Source: Pedobacter cryoconitis (GTDB lineage: Bacteria > Bacteroidota > Bacteroidia > Sphingobacteriales > Sphingobacteriaceae). From it: 64,000 bases of DNA. The translations under genes were made by a program, and so were the position numbers. Under the pieces are notes generated by a model, which worked only from the letters and a program-made list of their open reading frames with translations, was not told the origin of the DNA and did not search any database. Each line of letters starts with the position of its first letter. Position 1 is the first letter of the stretch. Positions 51,293 to 58,752 of the stretch are shown here, one piece after another. Where the stretch lies: positions 248,001 to 312,000 of the forward strand of contig NZ_JACHCE010000005.1 of the NCBI RefSeq assembly GCF_014200605.1, written 5' to 3'.

Positions 51293-52069
51293 TTAATAAA
51301 GTCTTGCAAATTTTAGATAAGGCATATTGTTTCCATTGTTAAATGTATCTTTAGCATAAGGGCCAAAACTTGCAATTGCTAAACCAGAATAAGTTCTTCT
51401 GTATACTTCTCCAATTTCCTTCACAACAAGAACAAATGACATCGATCCGCTAAATGATATTTGTGCATCACCGGAACCAGACAATAGTTGTCTGAAAGTA
51501 GCATAGCTAGTTGTCCAGGTTCTCGCAAATGTAAATCCATACATATCTACTGTGACTTTATCAGAGCGAAATCTGCTAAATTGGTATCTGCAGCAACCAA
51601 CCCCAAAAATGCCATCACCATCTATACTACCTGATATGTTAAAACCACCATATAAATTAATTCTTTTATTCCCTATAATTAATGTTGCATTTGGTATATC
51701 TAAACTGTAAGAATGACTACCGCTACTTACAAAATCATTTGTTTTTGTTAACTTGGGAATATAATCGATAGATTGTTCATTATTTGATGATACACGGGGT
51801 TTGGTATTACCTAATTCAACCTCAGATTTATCCATGTCTGTTAAAAACTGTTTTGCATCTGCTACACTGGTAAAATCAATTTTAATAGCACCTGTAGGAA
51901 TCACATCGACATGTTCTAATCCAAATTCATTTCTTAGCACTGTTAGACTGTCTGTAAGTAGTTGATCTGTAGTTTTTTTTGTTGTTTCTTTTGATACAGG
52001 TCCATTTTCTTTTTTACAACTTGTAATAATTGTTAATATCATTAAAGATATTAGTAACATTCTCTTCAT
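51293..52069 (-). CDS. AT-rich lipoprotein of unknown function
   Basis: 258 residues. Signal peptide MKRMLLISLMILTIITSC with the lipobox ITSC (Cys about 18), then a Lys/Thr-rich linker and a beta-rich body with many aromatic and Gly residues (INLYGGFNISGSIDGDGIFG). Two Cys sit together in GVGCCRYQF. I recognise no family. Its codons are more AT-rich than those of its neighbours and no orthologous context is evident, so recent acquisition is possible. It is flanked by terminator and promoter of its own. Confidence 0.8.
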   Translation of the reverse strand: MKRMLLISLMILTIITSCKKENGPVSKETTKKTTDQLLTDSLTVLRNEFGLEHVDVIPTGAIKIDFTSVADAKQFLTDMDKSEVELGNTKPRVSSNNEQSIDYIPKLTKTNDFVSSGSHSYSLDIPNATLIIGNKRINLYGGFNISGSIDGDGIFGVGCCRYQFSRFRSDKVTVDMYGFTFARTWTTSYATFRQLLSGSGDAQISFSGSMSFVLVVKEIGEVYRRTYSGLAIASFGPYAKDTFNNGNNMPYLKFARLY

Positions 52070-52098
52070 TTTTATTTCTCTTATAATTAAATTAAATT

Positions 52099-52106
52099 CA
52101 AAATTA
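52099..52106 (-). promoter_or_regulatory. -7 element of the AT-rich lipoprotein gene
   Basis: Minus strand TAATTTTG; predicted start near 52094, leader about 25 nt. Farther upstream (52107-52335) an 11-bp palindrome CTGTCAGACAG lies at 52201-52211; otherwise nothing is seen. Confidence 0.5.
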
Positions 52107-52335
52107 GATAATTAAATTGTTTATGAGTTGTTTTTTATTTAATTTAATATTTTATTTTTTATTTCTCAGGCTGTAATTCATTCTTTGTTGATGTGTCTAT
52201 CTGTCAGACAGTAGATTAGCGTTTAATAGATTTATTGGTATGGAATGAAAATAATTTTTAACACATATGATGGGATAGGCGTTTTTTATAAAACATAATG
52301 CTTATTTAGTGGTTTCGTTATTAAAGCCGGTCAGG

Positions 52336-53253
52336 ATGGAATTTGGAAAAGTAAGTTCAGAAAATGTTAAGGATGTAGATTTTACATTGCCTGCGGATGG
52401 AGAACAAACACAATGGGTGCTGGATAGCGCAAATGCCGGAAAAGCAAAAGTATTTATCGGTTGTGCGAAATGGGGCAGAAAGGAGTGGGTAGGGTTAATT
52501 TATCCTCCTAAAACTAAAGAAGCTGATTTTCTGAATGAATATGCTAAACATTTTAATGCTATTGAACTGAATGCTGTTTATTATCAGATCCCTTCTGTAG
52601 AGTCTGTACGTAAATGGAAAAAACAGGCTTCGGATAATGCACCTGGTGATTTTTTATTTTGTCCCAAATTCCCAAAAGTTATCACTCACGATCAAAGATT
52701 AGTTGGAGCAGAGCAGGCTACAATAGAATACTTTAAAATAATGTCTGAATTTGGAGAGAACCTGGGACCTTGTTTTCTACAGCTCAGTGAAAGTTTCGGT
52801 GTAAAAAGTAAGGCGGTTCTGGAAGATTATATTAAGGCATTGCCAAAAGAATATAAAGTATTTGTGGAGCTGAGACATGAACAATGGTTTGCTGATCCGG
52901 TAACCAGACAGCATATCTTTCAGCTTTTCAGAGAAACGAATAAAGGGGCTGTAATTACTGATGTGAGCGGAAGAAGAGATCTGATGCATATGGAAGTTAC
53001 TATTCCGGAAGTCTTTATCCGGTTTATTGGTAATGGCCATGCCCATAAAAAGAGTGATTTTGCCAGGATTGATGAATGGGGTGCTAGGCTTAAGCTGTGG
53101 CAGGAAAATGGACTTCAAAAGATTTATTTCTTTCTGCATCAGCATGATGAACTGGATACACCTTTGCTGGCTACTTATGCAATTAAAGTATTTAACGAAC
53201 AATTGGGAATCAATCTTCCGGAAATATCTTTCCAGCCAAGATTGTTTGATTAG
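52336..53253 (+). CDS. DUF72 domain-containing protein (YecE-like)
   Basis: 305 residues from ATG 52336 (a GTG at 52309 is in frame). Predicted TIM-barrel. DUF72 motifs: FIGCAKWGRKEWVGLIYPP, FNAIELNAVYYQIPS, FLFCPKFPKVITHDQRL and VFVELRHEQWF, and FIRFIGNGHAHKKSDFARID. The biochemical function of the family is not established. Monocistronic. Confidence 0.92.
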   Translation: MEFGKVSSENVKDVDFTLPADGEQTQWVLDSANAGKAKVFIGCAKWGRKEWVGLIYPPKTKEADFLNEYAKHFNAIELNAVYYQIPSVESVRKWKKQASDNAPGDFLFCPKFPKVITHDQRLVGAEQATIEYFKIMSEFGENLGPCFLQLSESFGVKSKAVLEDYIKALPKEYKVFVELRHEQWFADPVTRQHIFQLFRETNKGAVITDVSGRRDLMHMEVTIPEVFIRFIGNGHAHKKSDFARIDEWGARLKLWQENGLQKIYFFLHQHDELDTPLLATYAIKVFNEQLGINLPEISFQPRLFD

Positions 53254-53292
53254 GATCATTATAATTCTGAGTATTGCAGTATATTGAAATAT

Positions 53293-53307
53293 CTACTATA
53301 TTAGTAG
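53293..53307. promoter_or_regulatory. Inverted repeat CTACTA-TAT-TAGTAG upstream of the peroxiredoxin gene
   Basis: Perfect 6-3-6 dyad about 55 nt before the peroxiredoxin ATG. A likely operator by form and place; the regulator is not known. OxyR/PerR-type control of such genes is known but no match to a named box is claimed. Confidence 0.4.
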
Positions 53308-53359
53308 TGTTTGTCATTAGATATAATTGTTAGATTTTAAATCAAAAAATAATAAGATT

Positions 53360-53995
53360 ATGAGTATCAGAATAGGAGATACCGCTCCAAATTTTAAAGC
53401 TAAAACATCAATTGGTGATATCGATTTTTATGAATTTCTTGGCGATAGCTGGGGAGTGATTTTTTCGCATCCGGCAGATTATACCCCTGTTTGTACCACA
53501 GAATTGGGTCGTACAGCTTCGTTAAAGGGTGAATTTGAGAAAAGAGATGTTAAGGTAATCGCTTTAAGCGTTGACTCTGTTGAATCTCACAAAGGGTGGA
53601 TACAGGATATCAATGAAACGCAGGATACGAATGTAGAGTTCCCTATTATAGCGGATGAAGATAAGAAAATCGCTGATTTATACGATATGATCCATCCTAA
53701 TGCTTCTGAGACGCTTACTGTACGTTCTCTGTTTGTGATTTCCCCTGATAAAAAGGTTAAGCTGATGCTGACTTACCCTGCTTCGACAGGAAGGAACTTT
53801 ACTGAGGTATTAAGAGTTATTGATTCCTTGCAGCTTACGGCTAAGTATAGTGTGGCAACACCTGCCGACTGGAAAGATGGAGATGATGTAGTGGTTATGA
53901 ATAGTATTAAAACAGAAGATATTCCGGCAAAATTCCCTAAAGGTCATCAGGTTATAAAACCTTATCTGAGAACTACCCCTCAACCTAATAAATAA
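53360..53995 (+). CDS. Peroxiredoxin, 1-Cys Prx6-like
   Basis: Reduces hydrogen peroxide and organic peroxides. 211 residues from MSIRIGDTAPNFKAKTSIGD (frame open upstream to 53327). The peroxidatic Cys is in HPADYTPVCTTELG (about 45). The long C-terminal domain (KYSVATPADWKDGDDVVVM) is typical of Prx6, and no second resolving Cys is seen. Possibly co-expressed in stress with the downstream cold-shock gene. Confidence 0.95.
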   Translation: MSIRIGDTAPNFKAKTSIGDIDFYEFLGDSWGVIFSHPADYTPVCTTELGRTASLKGEFEKRDVKVIALSVDSVESHKGWIQDINETQDTNVEFPIIADEDKKIADLYDMIHPNASETLTVRSLFVISPDKKVKLMLTYPASTGRNFTEVLRVIDSLQLTAKYSVATPADWKDGDDVVVMNSIKTEDIPAKFPKGHQVIKPYLRTTPQPNK

Positions 53996-54074
53996 TTTTA
54001 ATTACTAGATGCTTTTCTTTAAATTTGATATAATTGATAATTTAAAGAAATATTAATTTTTATACTTGAATATT

Positions 54075-54272
54075 ATGAGTACCGGAAAAGTAAAATGGTT
54101 TAACACACAGAAAGGTTATGGATTTATAATCTACGAAGGAAACAAGGATATTTTTGTCCATTTTAAGGATGTTGTAGGCGGTATTGAGAGTCTTCAGGAA
54201 AATGATAACGTTGAATTTGATGTAACTGAAGGAAAGAAAGGTTTACAGGCAGTAAACGTTAAAAAGGTATAA
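54075..54272 (+). CDS. Cold-shock-domain protein
   Basis: 65 residues from MSTGKVKWFNTQKGYGFI; the frame opens with TTG at 54066. Single-strand nucleic acid binding OB fold with RNP1 (KGYGFI, Tyr in place of the more usual Phe) and RNP2 (DIFVHF). An RNA chaperone of the CspA group. Monocistronic, with a long hairpin after it. Confidence 0.95.
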   Translation: MSTGKVKWFNTQKGYGFIIYEGNKDIFVHFKDVVGGIESLQENDNVEFDVTEGKKGLQAVNVKKV

Positions 54273-54293
54273 TTCAATCTTACAGATTGATTG

Positions 54294-54360
54294 AAGCCTT
54301 CCAATTTGAACTATCCCTGATATTATCTGAATTTTGGGGACAGTTTAAATTGGAAGGCTT
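54294..54360. terminator. Long bidirectional hairpin between csp and the methyltransferase gene
   Basis: AAGCCTTCCAATTT (54294-54307) pairs with AAATTGGAAGGCTT (54347-54360); further pairing inside (AACT/AGTT, TCCC/GGGG) with internal bulges; T-run follows on the plus strand. Confidence 0.85.
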
Positions 54361-54365
54361 TTGTT

Positions 54366-55547
54366 TTAGTAGTGTTGTATTATTGTTGCCCTGAGAATGA
54401 TTTTCCCTTCTGAACTGCTTTGCGTGAAGATGATAAACTGTGTATCATCAGGCTTAATATGATATTTATCAACTAAAGAAGCTGCCTTGTCAGGGTAGTT
54501 TCTGACAATCACGTTTCCAATGAGATTTTTTTCTTTCTTGATTTTTGCCGCAGACATCACCTCATCAATTTTAAAGATCCTTCCTGGAAATTCAGAATGA
54601 ACTAGATTAGAGGTGTATAACTGTGTCTGATGATGGAATTTATGCAATTGATATCTTTCAGCAATCAGGTTAAAAGCACCGCTTTTCAAAAGGGCTACAT
54701 CAGGTTCATATAAATATTGCCCAGGAATAATAGCGTCAGTTAATTCTGCAGAGCCTTCTTCGCCCAGGGCAAAACTAAACTGCTTTTGTTTTGCATTTAA
54801 AGTTGTACAATTGATTTTAGGTGCTGCATCAAAATCTTTTTCTATAATCCAGATTAATTCCTTACACTCATTTTTAACGCTGATAATATGTATTTCAGCT
54901 ACATTTCTCAACTCTTTCAAGCCTGCGCTGAGATCTAAGAGCGGAGCCGTTTTAATGAGTATTTGTTTTGCTTTTGCTAACAATAGATCAAGGTTTTCTA
55001 CGACATTGGGTGTACAGTCTTTCAGCATGAACACTTTTCCTGAACTACTTCTTCTGGCTGGATCAATATAGATACTGTCAAATTCCTGTGTTGTGCCTTT
55101 TAGCAATTCAATACCATCTGCACATATAAAAGTGACATTTTCTTCCTTTAATAGAACCCCGTTATAACTTGCAATAGCTGATAGTTCTTCATTGATTTCG
55201 CAATGGGTTACCTGCTGCATTCGCTTTGAAAAATAATAGCTGTCTACGCCATAGCCGCCTGTCAGGTCAATGAGTGTATTCCCTTTAACTATGCCTGCTT
55301 TATAGGCTGCGGTAAGCTCAGAGGAGCATTGCTCAACGGATAACAAGGGTGGATAATAAATCAGTTCAGTATTGAACCAGGTTGGCAGTTTCTTTAAAGC
55401 CTTCTTTTTTGAAGCGATCTGGCTGGCCAGTTCTTTTCCTGTAATCCCTGGAAAAGGGCTTTTTCCCATGGCAATTTTATGCACATCTGCATTTAAATTG
55501 CCATGGATATAATCCTGGACGGACTGGTCTGTGAGTTGCTTATTCAA
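54366..55547 (-). CDS. Class I SAM-dependent methyltransferase, THUMP-like
   Basis: 393 residues. SAM site LIDLTGGYGVDSYYFSKRM (about 93-111) and VTHCEINEELSAIA, and a substrate motif IYIDPARRSSSGKVF that resembles the DPAR(R) motif of RNA methyltransferase relatives. The N-terminal ~80 residues form an extra helical domain. Likely RNA or protein methylation; target unknown. Its start overlaps the aspartate kinase gene by 8 nt. Confidence 0.85.
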   Translation of the reverse strand: MNKQLTDQSVQDYIHGNLNADVHKIAMGKSPFPGITGKELASQIASKKKALKKLPTWFNTELIYYPPLLSVEQCSSELTAAYKAGIVKGNTLIDLTGGYGVDSYYFSKRMQQVTHCEINEELSAIASYNGVLLKEENVTFICADGIELLKGTTQEFDSIYIDPARRSSSGKVFMLKDCTPNVVENLDLLLAKAKQILIKTAPLLDLSAGLKELRNVAEIHIISVKNECKELIWIIEKDFDAAPKINCTTLNAKQKQFSFALGEEGSAELTDAIIPGQYLYEPDVALLKSGAFNLIAERYQLHKFHHQTQLYTSNLVHSEFPGRIFKIDEVMSAAKIKKEKNLIGNVIVRNYPDKAASLVDKYHIKPDDTQFIIFTQSSSEGKIILRATIIQHY

Positions 55548-56814
55548 TAGTTGATTTATCTTTCATTACAATCTGGCAGGTATGACGGCTTTTTACCTCC
55601 AGTAAAACATCTTTGTTTACCATTACCCTGTTAATGGTATCCTGGTTATAATAACGGATAGTAACTAATTCCAATCCTTTATTATACTTTACTTTATATA
55701 AGATAGATAAATCCTGAATCAGATGGTTTATTTTTTCTTCTTCATGGTCTACACTCACAGAAAAACTAAGTGCTGAATTCAGCATGGTATTTACCTTTAC
55801 TTTATGTTTGTGAAACAGGCTGAAAATATCACTCAGGTTTTCTTCAATGATGAAAGAAAAATCTTTTGGTAAAATAGAAATCAGAACCTGATTTACTTTG
55901 AAAATAAAAGAAGGTATTGGTAATTCACTGTTGATGTGATTGATTGCTGTACCCTCACTTGTTGGGTGCAGGAACGATTTTACATACAAAGGAATGTTTT
56001 TGTTCTGTAATGGTTTAATTGTCTTTGGATGGATAACTGTAGCGCCGTAATAGGTTAGCTCAATTGCATCATGGTAAGAAAGCTGTGGAATGCGTTCTGT
56101 TTTATCAAACCATTTAGGATCAGCATTTAATACACCTGGTACATCTTTCCATATGGTCAATGATTTTGCATCCAGGCAGGAGCAGAAGATCGCTGCTGAG
56201 TAGTCTGAACCTTCGCGTCCAAGTGTTGTGGTGAAATTCTCACTTGTACTTCCGATAAACCCTTGCGTTACTACAATGCTTTTCTTTAACAAAGGAACCA
56301 GGTGCCGCTGAATTTCCATTTCTGTTTTATCCCATTCTACTTTTCCTTCGCGGTAGGTGTTATCTGTTTTAATGAAGTTTCTTGCATCTGCCCATTGAGC
56401 TGGTACTTTGCTTTCATTTAAATAGGCAGCTACAATTTTAGTAGATAAAACTTCACCAATAGAAACGATCTGATCATAGATATAATCAGGTGCATCACTT
56501 GCTTCTTCTTCCAGCAGCCATTCAATTTCTACGAAAGTATTTGCAATATCATTGAATACAGGATGGCCATGATTACTGAAAAGATCATTTAAGATGTCAA
56601 AATGATAAGCTTTGATTTCATCCAGTAACTGATGTGCATCTTGCTGCCCGGATAGATAAGCATTGGATAACAGCTCTAATTTATTGGTCATCTTGCCCAT
56701 CGCAGAAACCACGATAAGCAGATTTTCTTTTTCAGCCTGCTGAATAATTGCAACAAGATTCTTTACTGCCTCTGCATTCACGACAGAAGCACCCCCGAAT
56801 TTAAATACCTGCAT
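55540..56814 (-). CDS. Aspartate kinase
   Basis: First step of the aspartate family (Lys, Thr, Met, diaminopimelate). 424 residues: N-terminal kinase with MQVFKFGGASVVNAEAV, VVSAMGKMTNKLE, VTQGFIGSTSENFTTTLGREGSDYSAAIFCS in outline, and two C-terminal ACT domains (FKVNQVLISILPKDFSFIIE). It is translationally coupled to the methyltransferase gene. A monofunctional type without homoserine dehydrogenase. Confidence 0.93.
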   Translation of the reverse strand: MQVFKFGGASVVNAEAVKNLVAIIQQAEKENLLIVVSAMGKMTNKLELLSNAYLSGQQDAHQLLDEIKAYHFDILNDLFSNHGHPVFNDIANTFVEIEWLLEEEASDAPDYIYDQIVSIGEVLSTKIVAAYLNESKVPAQWADARNFIKTDNTYREGKVEWDKTEMEIQRHLVPLLKKSIVVTQGFIGSTSENFTTTLGREGSDYSAAIFCSCLDAKSLTIWKDVPGVLNADPKWFDKTERIPQLSYHDAIELTYYGATVIHPKTIKPLQNKNIPLYVKSFLHPTSEGTAINHINSELPIPSFIFKVNQVLISILPKDFSFIIEENLSDIFSLFHKHKVKVNTMLNSALSFSVSVDHEEEKINHLIQDLSILYKVKYNKGLELVTIRYYNQDTINRVMVNKDVLLEVKSRHTCQIVMKDKSTIE

Positions 56815-56891
56815 TTTTTATTTAAAATTTTTTAAAATGGAGCCGGGCTCCAATATGTTTTTGATTTAGCAAAAGGAACTTCGCCTGGAAC

Positions 56892-57350
56892 TTAAAGCTG
56901 GTCTTTACTAAAGGAGGTATTCAGCCAGCCTGTTTCAATCTGCGCATCATATTTCTTATAGAAATTTATAGCAGGCTCATTCCAGTCAAGTACCTGCCAG
57001 GTCATCCCGTTATAGTTTTTATCTCTTGCTTCTTTCATTACTCTTTCAAACAAGAGTTTGCCCAGTCCTTTTCCTCTTTGACTTTCTGTAACAATAAAGT
57101 CTTCTAAATATAACCGGCAGCCTTTCCAGGTAGAGTACCTGGTGTAGTATAGAGCAAAACCAAGAATTCCTGTAGCATCTTCTGCTACAAAAGCTTTCCA
57201 TACTGGCTGTTTTCCAAATCCGGCTTCTTCAAATTCGGCTAAAGTAACTGTTACTTCTTCAGGCGCCTTTTCATATTCAGCCAATTCTTTAATCAGCTCG
57301 AGTAAACGGGGACAATCTTCTTGTACTGCAAATCTGAGTTGAATATCCAT
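56892..57350 (-). CDS. GNAT-family N-acetyltransferase
   Basis: 152 residues with the GNAT fold: motif A is FIVTESQRGKGLGKLLFERV (acetyl-CoA pyrophosphate loop RGKGLG), followed by VLDWNEPAINFYKKY. It resembles diamine acetyltransferase-like GNATs, but the substrate is open. 3 nt downstream of yggS, probably co-transcribed. Confidence 0.92.
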   Translation of the reverse strand: MDIQLRFAVQEDCPRLLELIKELAEYEKAPEEVTVTLAEFEEAGFGKQPVWKAFVAEDATGILGFALYYTRYSTWKGCRLYLEDFIVTESQRGKGLGKLLFERVMKEARDKNYNGMTWQVLDWNEPAINFYKKYDAQIETGWLNTSFSKDQL

Positions 57351-57353
57351 TAA

Positions 57354-58040
57354 TTATGCTTTATAATGTTTGATTTTTCTGACACCAAAAATACTACTTC
57401 CTATTCTTACCATAGTACTGCCTTCTTCTATAGCCAGTTTATAATCGCCTGACATACCCATTGATAACTCTTTGAATGAATCTTCTTTTCTGAAAAAGCT
57501 TAATTTAATACCATCAAAAAAGACCTTTAATTCCTGAAATTCATCTTTAGTCTGTTTTTCGACTGCATTGTTCGTAGCAATACCCATCAACCCGGTGATG
57601 CGGATGTTTTTCATGGCAAGATATTCTTCGGATCTCAGTAATTCAATAGTTTCTGCATGATCCAGGCCAAATTTTGTATCTTCATCAGCAATATAAACCT
57701 GTAGCAAACAGTCAATTACCCTGTCGTTTTTTGCAGCTTGTTTATTAATTTCAGCCAGAAGTTTGATGCTGTCAACTGATTGTATCAATTTGATAAAAGG
57801 GGCAATGTATTTAACTTTATTAGTTTGCAGGTGTCCGATCAGGTGCCATTCGATATCTTTAGGCAGTGCTTCCTGCTTTTCTACTAATTCCTGAACTATA
57901 TTTTCTCCGAAAATCCGCTGTCCTGCATTGTATGCTGTTAAAACTGCTTCTGCATCATTGAATTTTGATACAGCAATTAATTCAACGTTTTCCCCTTCTA
58001 ATTCCTTTTTATATTTTAATAAGTTATCTGCTATGCTCAT
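57354..58040 (-). CDS. yggS: YggS-family pyridoxal phosphate homeostasis protein
   Basis: 228 residues; PLP-binding TIM-barrel protein without known catalysis, controls vitamin B6 balance. PLP Lys about 26 in LIAVSKFN; other motifs GENIVQELVEKQEAL, WHLIGHLQTNKVKY, and GLMGIATNNA, SMGMSGDYKLAIEEGSTMVRIGSSIFG in outline. First gene of the yggS-GNAT pair; divergent from the DUF4296 gene. Confidence 0.94.
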   Translation of the reverse strand: MSIADNLLKYKKELEGENVELIAVSKFNDAEAVLTAYNAGQRIFGENIVQELVEKQEALPKDIEWHLIGHLQTNKVKYIAPFIKLIQSVDSIKLLAEINKQAAKNDRVIDCLLQVYIADEDTKFGLDHAETIELLRSEEYLAMKNIRITGLMGIATNNAVEKQTKDEFQELKVFFDGIKLSFFRKEDSFKELSMGMSGDYKLAIEEGSTMVRIGSSIFGVRKIKHYKA

Positions 58041-58111
58041 TTATCAGTATTTTTGGTAAAATTAACAACCTTAGCTCAAATAGCTACGGAAAATATAATG
58101 TTTTATACACA

Positions 58112-58750
58112 ATGAAAAACTTTTTGTGCATTTGCCTGCTGTTAATCAGCATTGGAGGATGTAAGCCAGGTATACCTTCTAATATCATTCAACCCGACAA
58201 GATGGAAGAGGTTTTATATGATGTCCATATTGCGGATGGATATATTGCTACTATTCCAGATCCTGATTCGGCTAAAAACACCAGTGCTGCTTATTATAAA
58301 GGTATTTATAAACGGTTTGAAATAGATTCTGCTCTTTATTCAAGGAGTATGAATTACTATTATGATCATCCTGATGTTTTTAATGTGATGTATGAAAAGA
58401 TTACTGCCAAACTAAAGAAGACAAAAGAGAAAGAGGATAAACTCAATGCAAAAAGATTAAAGAAAATTGAAGCCATCAGAAAGGCGAAAAAAGATAGCCT
58501 GGATAAAGCTGACCCTCAAAGGGTAGTAAGAGAGGCCGCTGCTAAAAAAGATAGTCTGGCCAAAGCAGAAGCCCTGGTGAAGAAGACTAAAGCAGATGCT
58601 GTTAAAAAAATAAAAAAAGATAGCCTGGCTAAAGTGGCTGAATTGAAAAAGCTGAAAAAAGCAGAGGCTAAAAAATTAAAAGCAGGTGCGGCTCAGAAAG
58701 CTTCGTTAAAAAAGGAAGATGAGGCCGGTACTGCTAAAAAGATTCAATAA
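58112..58750 (+). CDS. DUF4296 lipoprotein with Lys/Ala-rich repeat tail
   Basis: 212 residues from ATG 58112; the frame reaches back to 57965 into yggS, but MKNFLCICLLLISIGGC is a clear lipoprotein signal (Cys about 17). The DUF4296 part is IIQPDKMEEVLYDVHIADGY. The C-terminal half is charged, helical and repetitive: KKDSLDKA, KKDSLAKA and KKDSLAKV units, probably a coiled coil. Known only from Bacteroidota. Stop 2 nt before mutS2. Confidence 0.9.
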   Translation: MKNFLCICLLLISIGGCKPGIPSNIIQPDKMEEVLYDVHIADGYIATIPDPDSAKNTSAAYYKGIYKRFEIDSALYSRSMNYYYDHPDVFNVMYEKITAKLKKTKEKEDKLNAKRLKKIEAIRKAKKDSLDKADPQRVVREAAAKKDSLAKAEALVKKTKADAVKKIKKDSLAKVAELKKLKKAEAKKLKAGAAQKASLKKEDEAGTAKKIQ

Positions 58751-58752
58751 TA

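Noticed and set aside
52201..52211. CTGTCAGACAG palindrome as an operator
   Set aside because: Too short and too far from both neighbouring start codons to support on its own.
52777..53259. 160-residue open frame on the minus strand
   Set aside because: Antisense to the DUF72 gene, no recognisable protein features.
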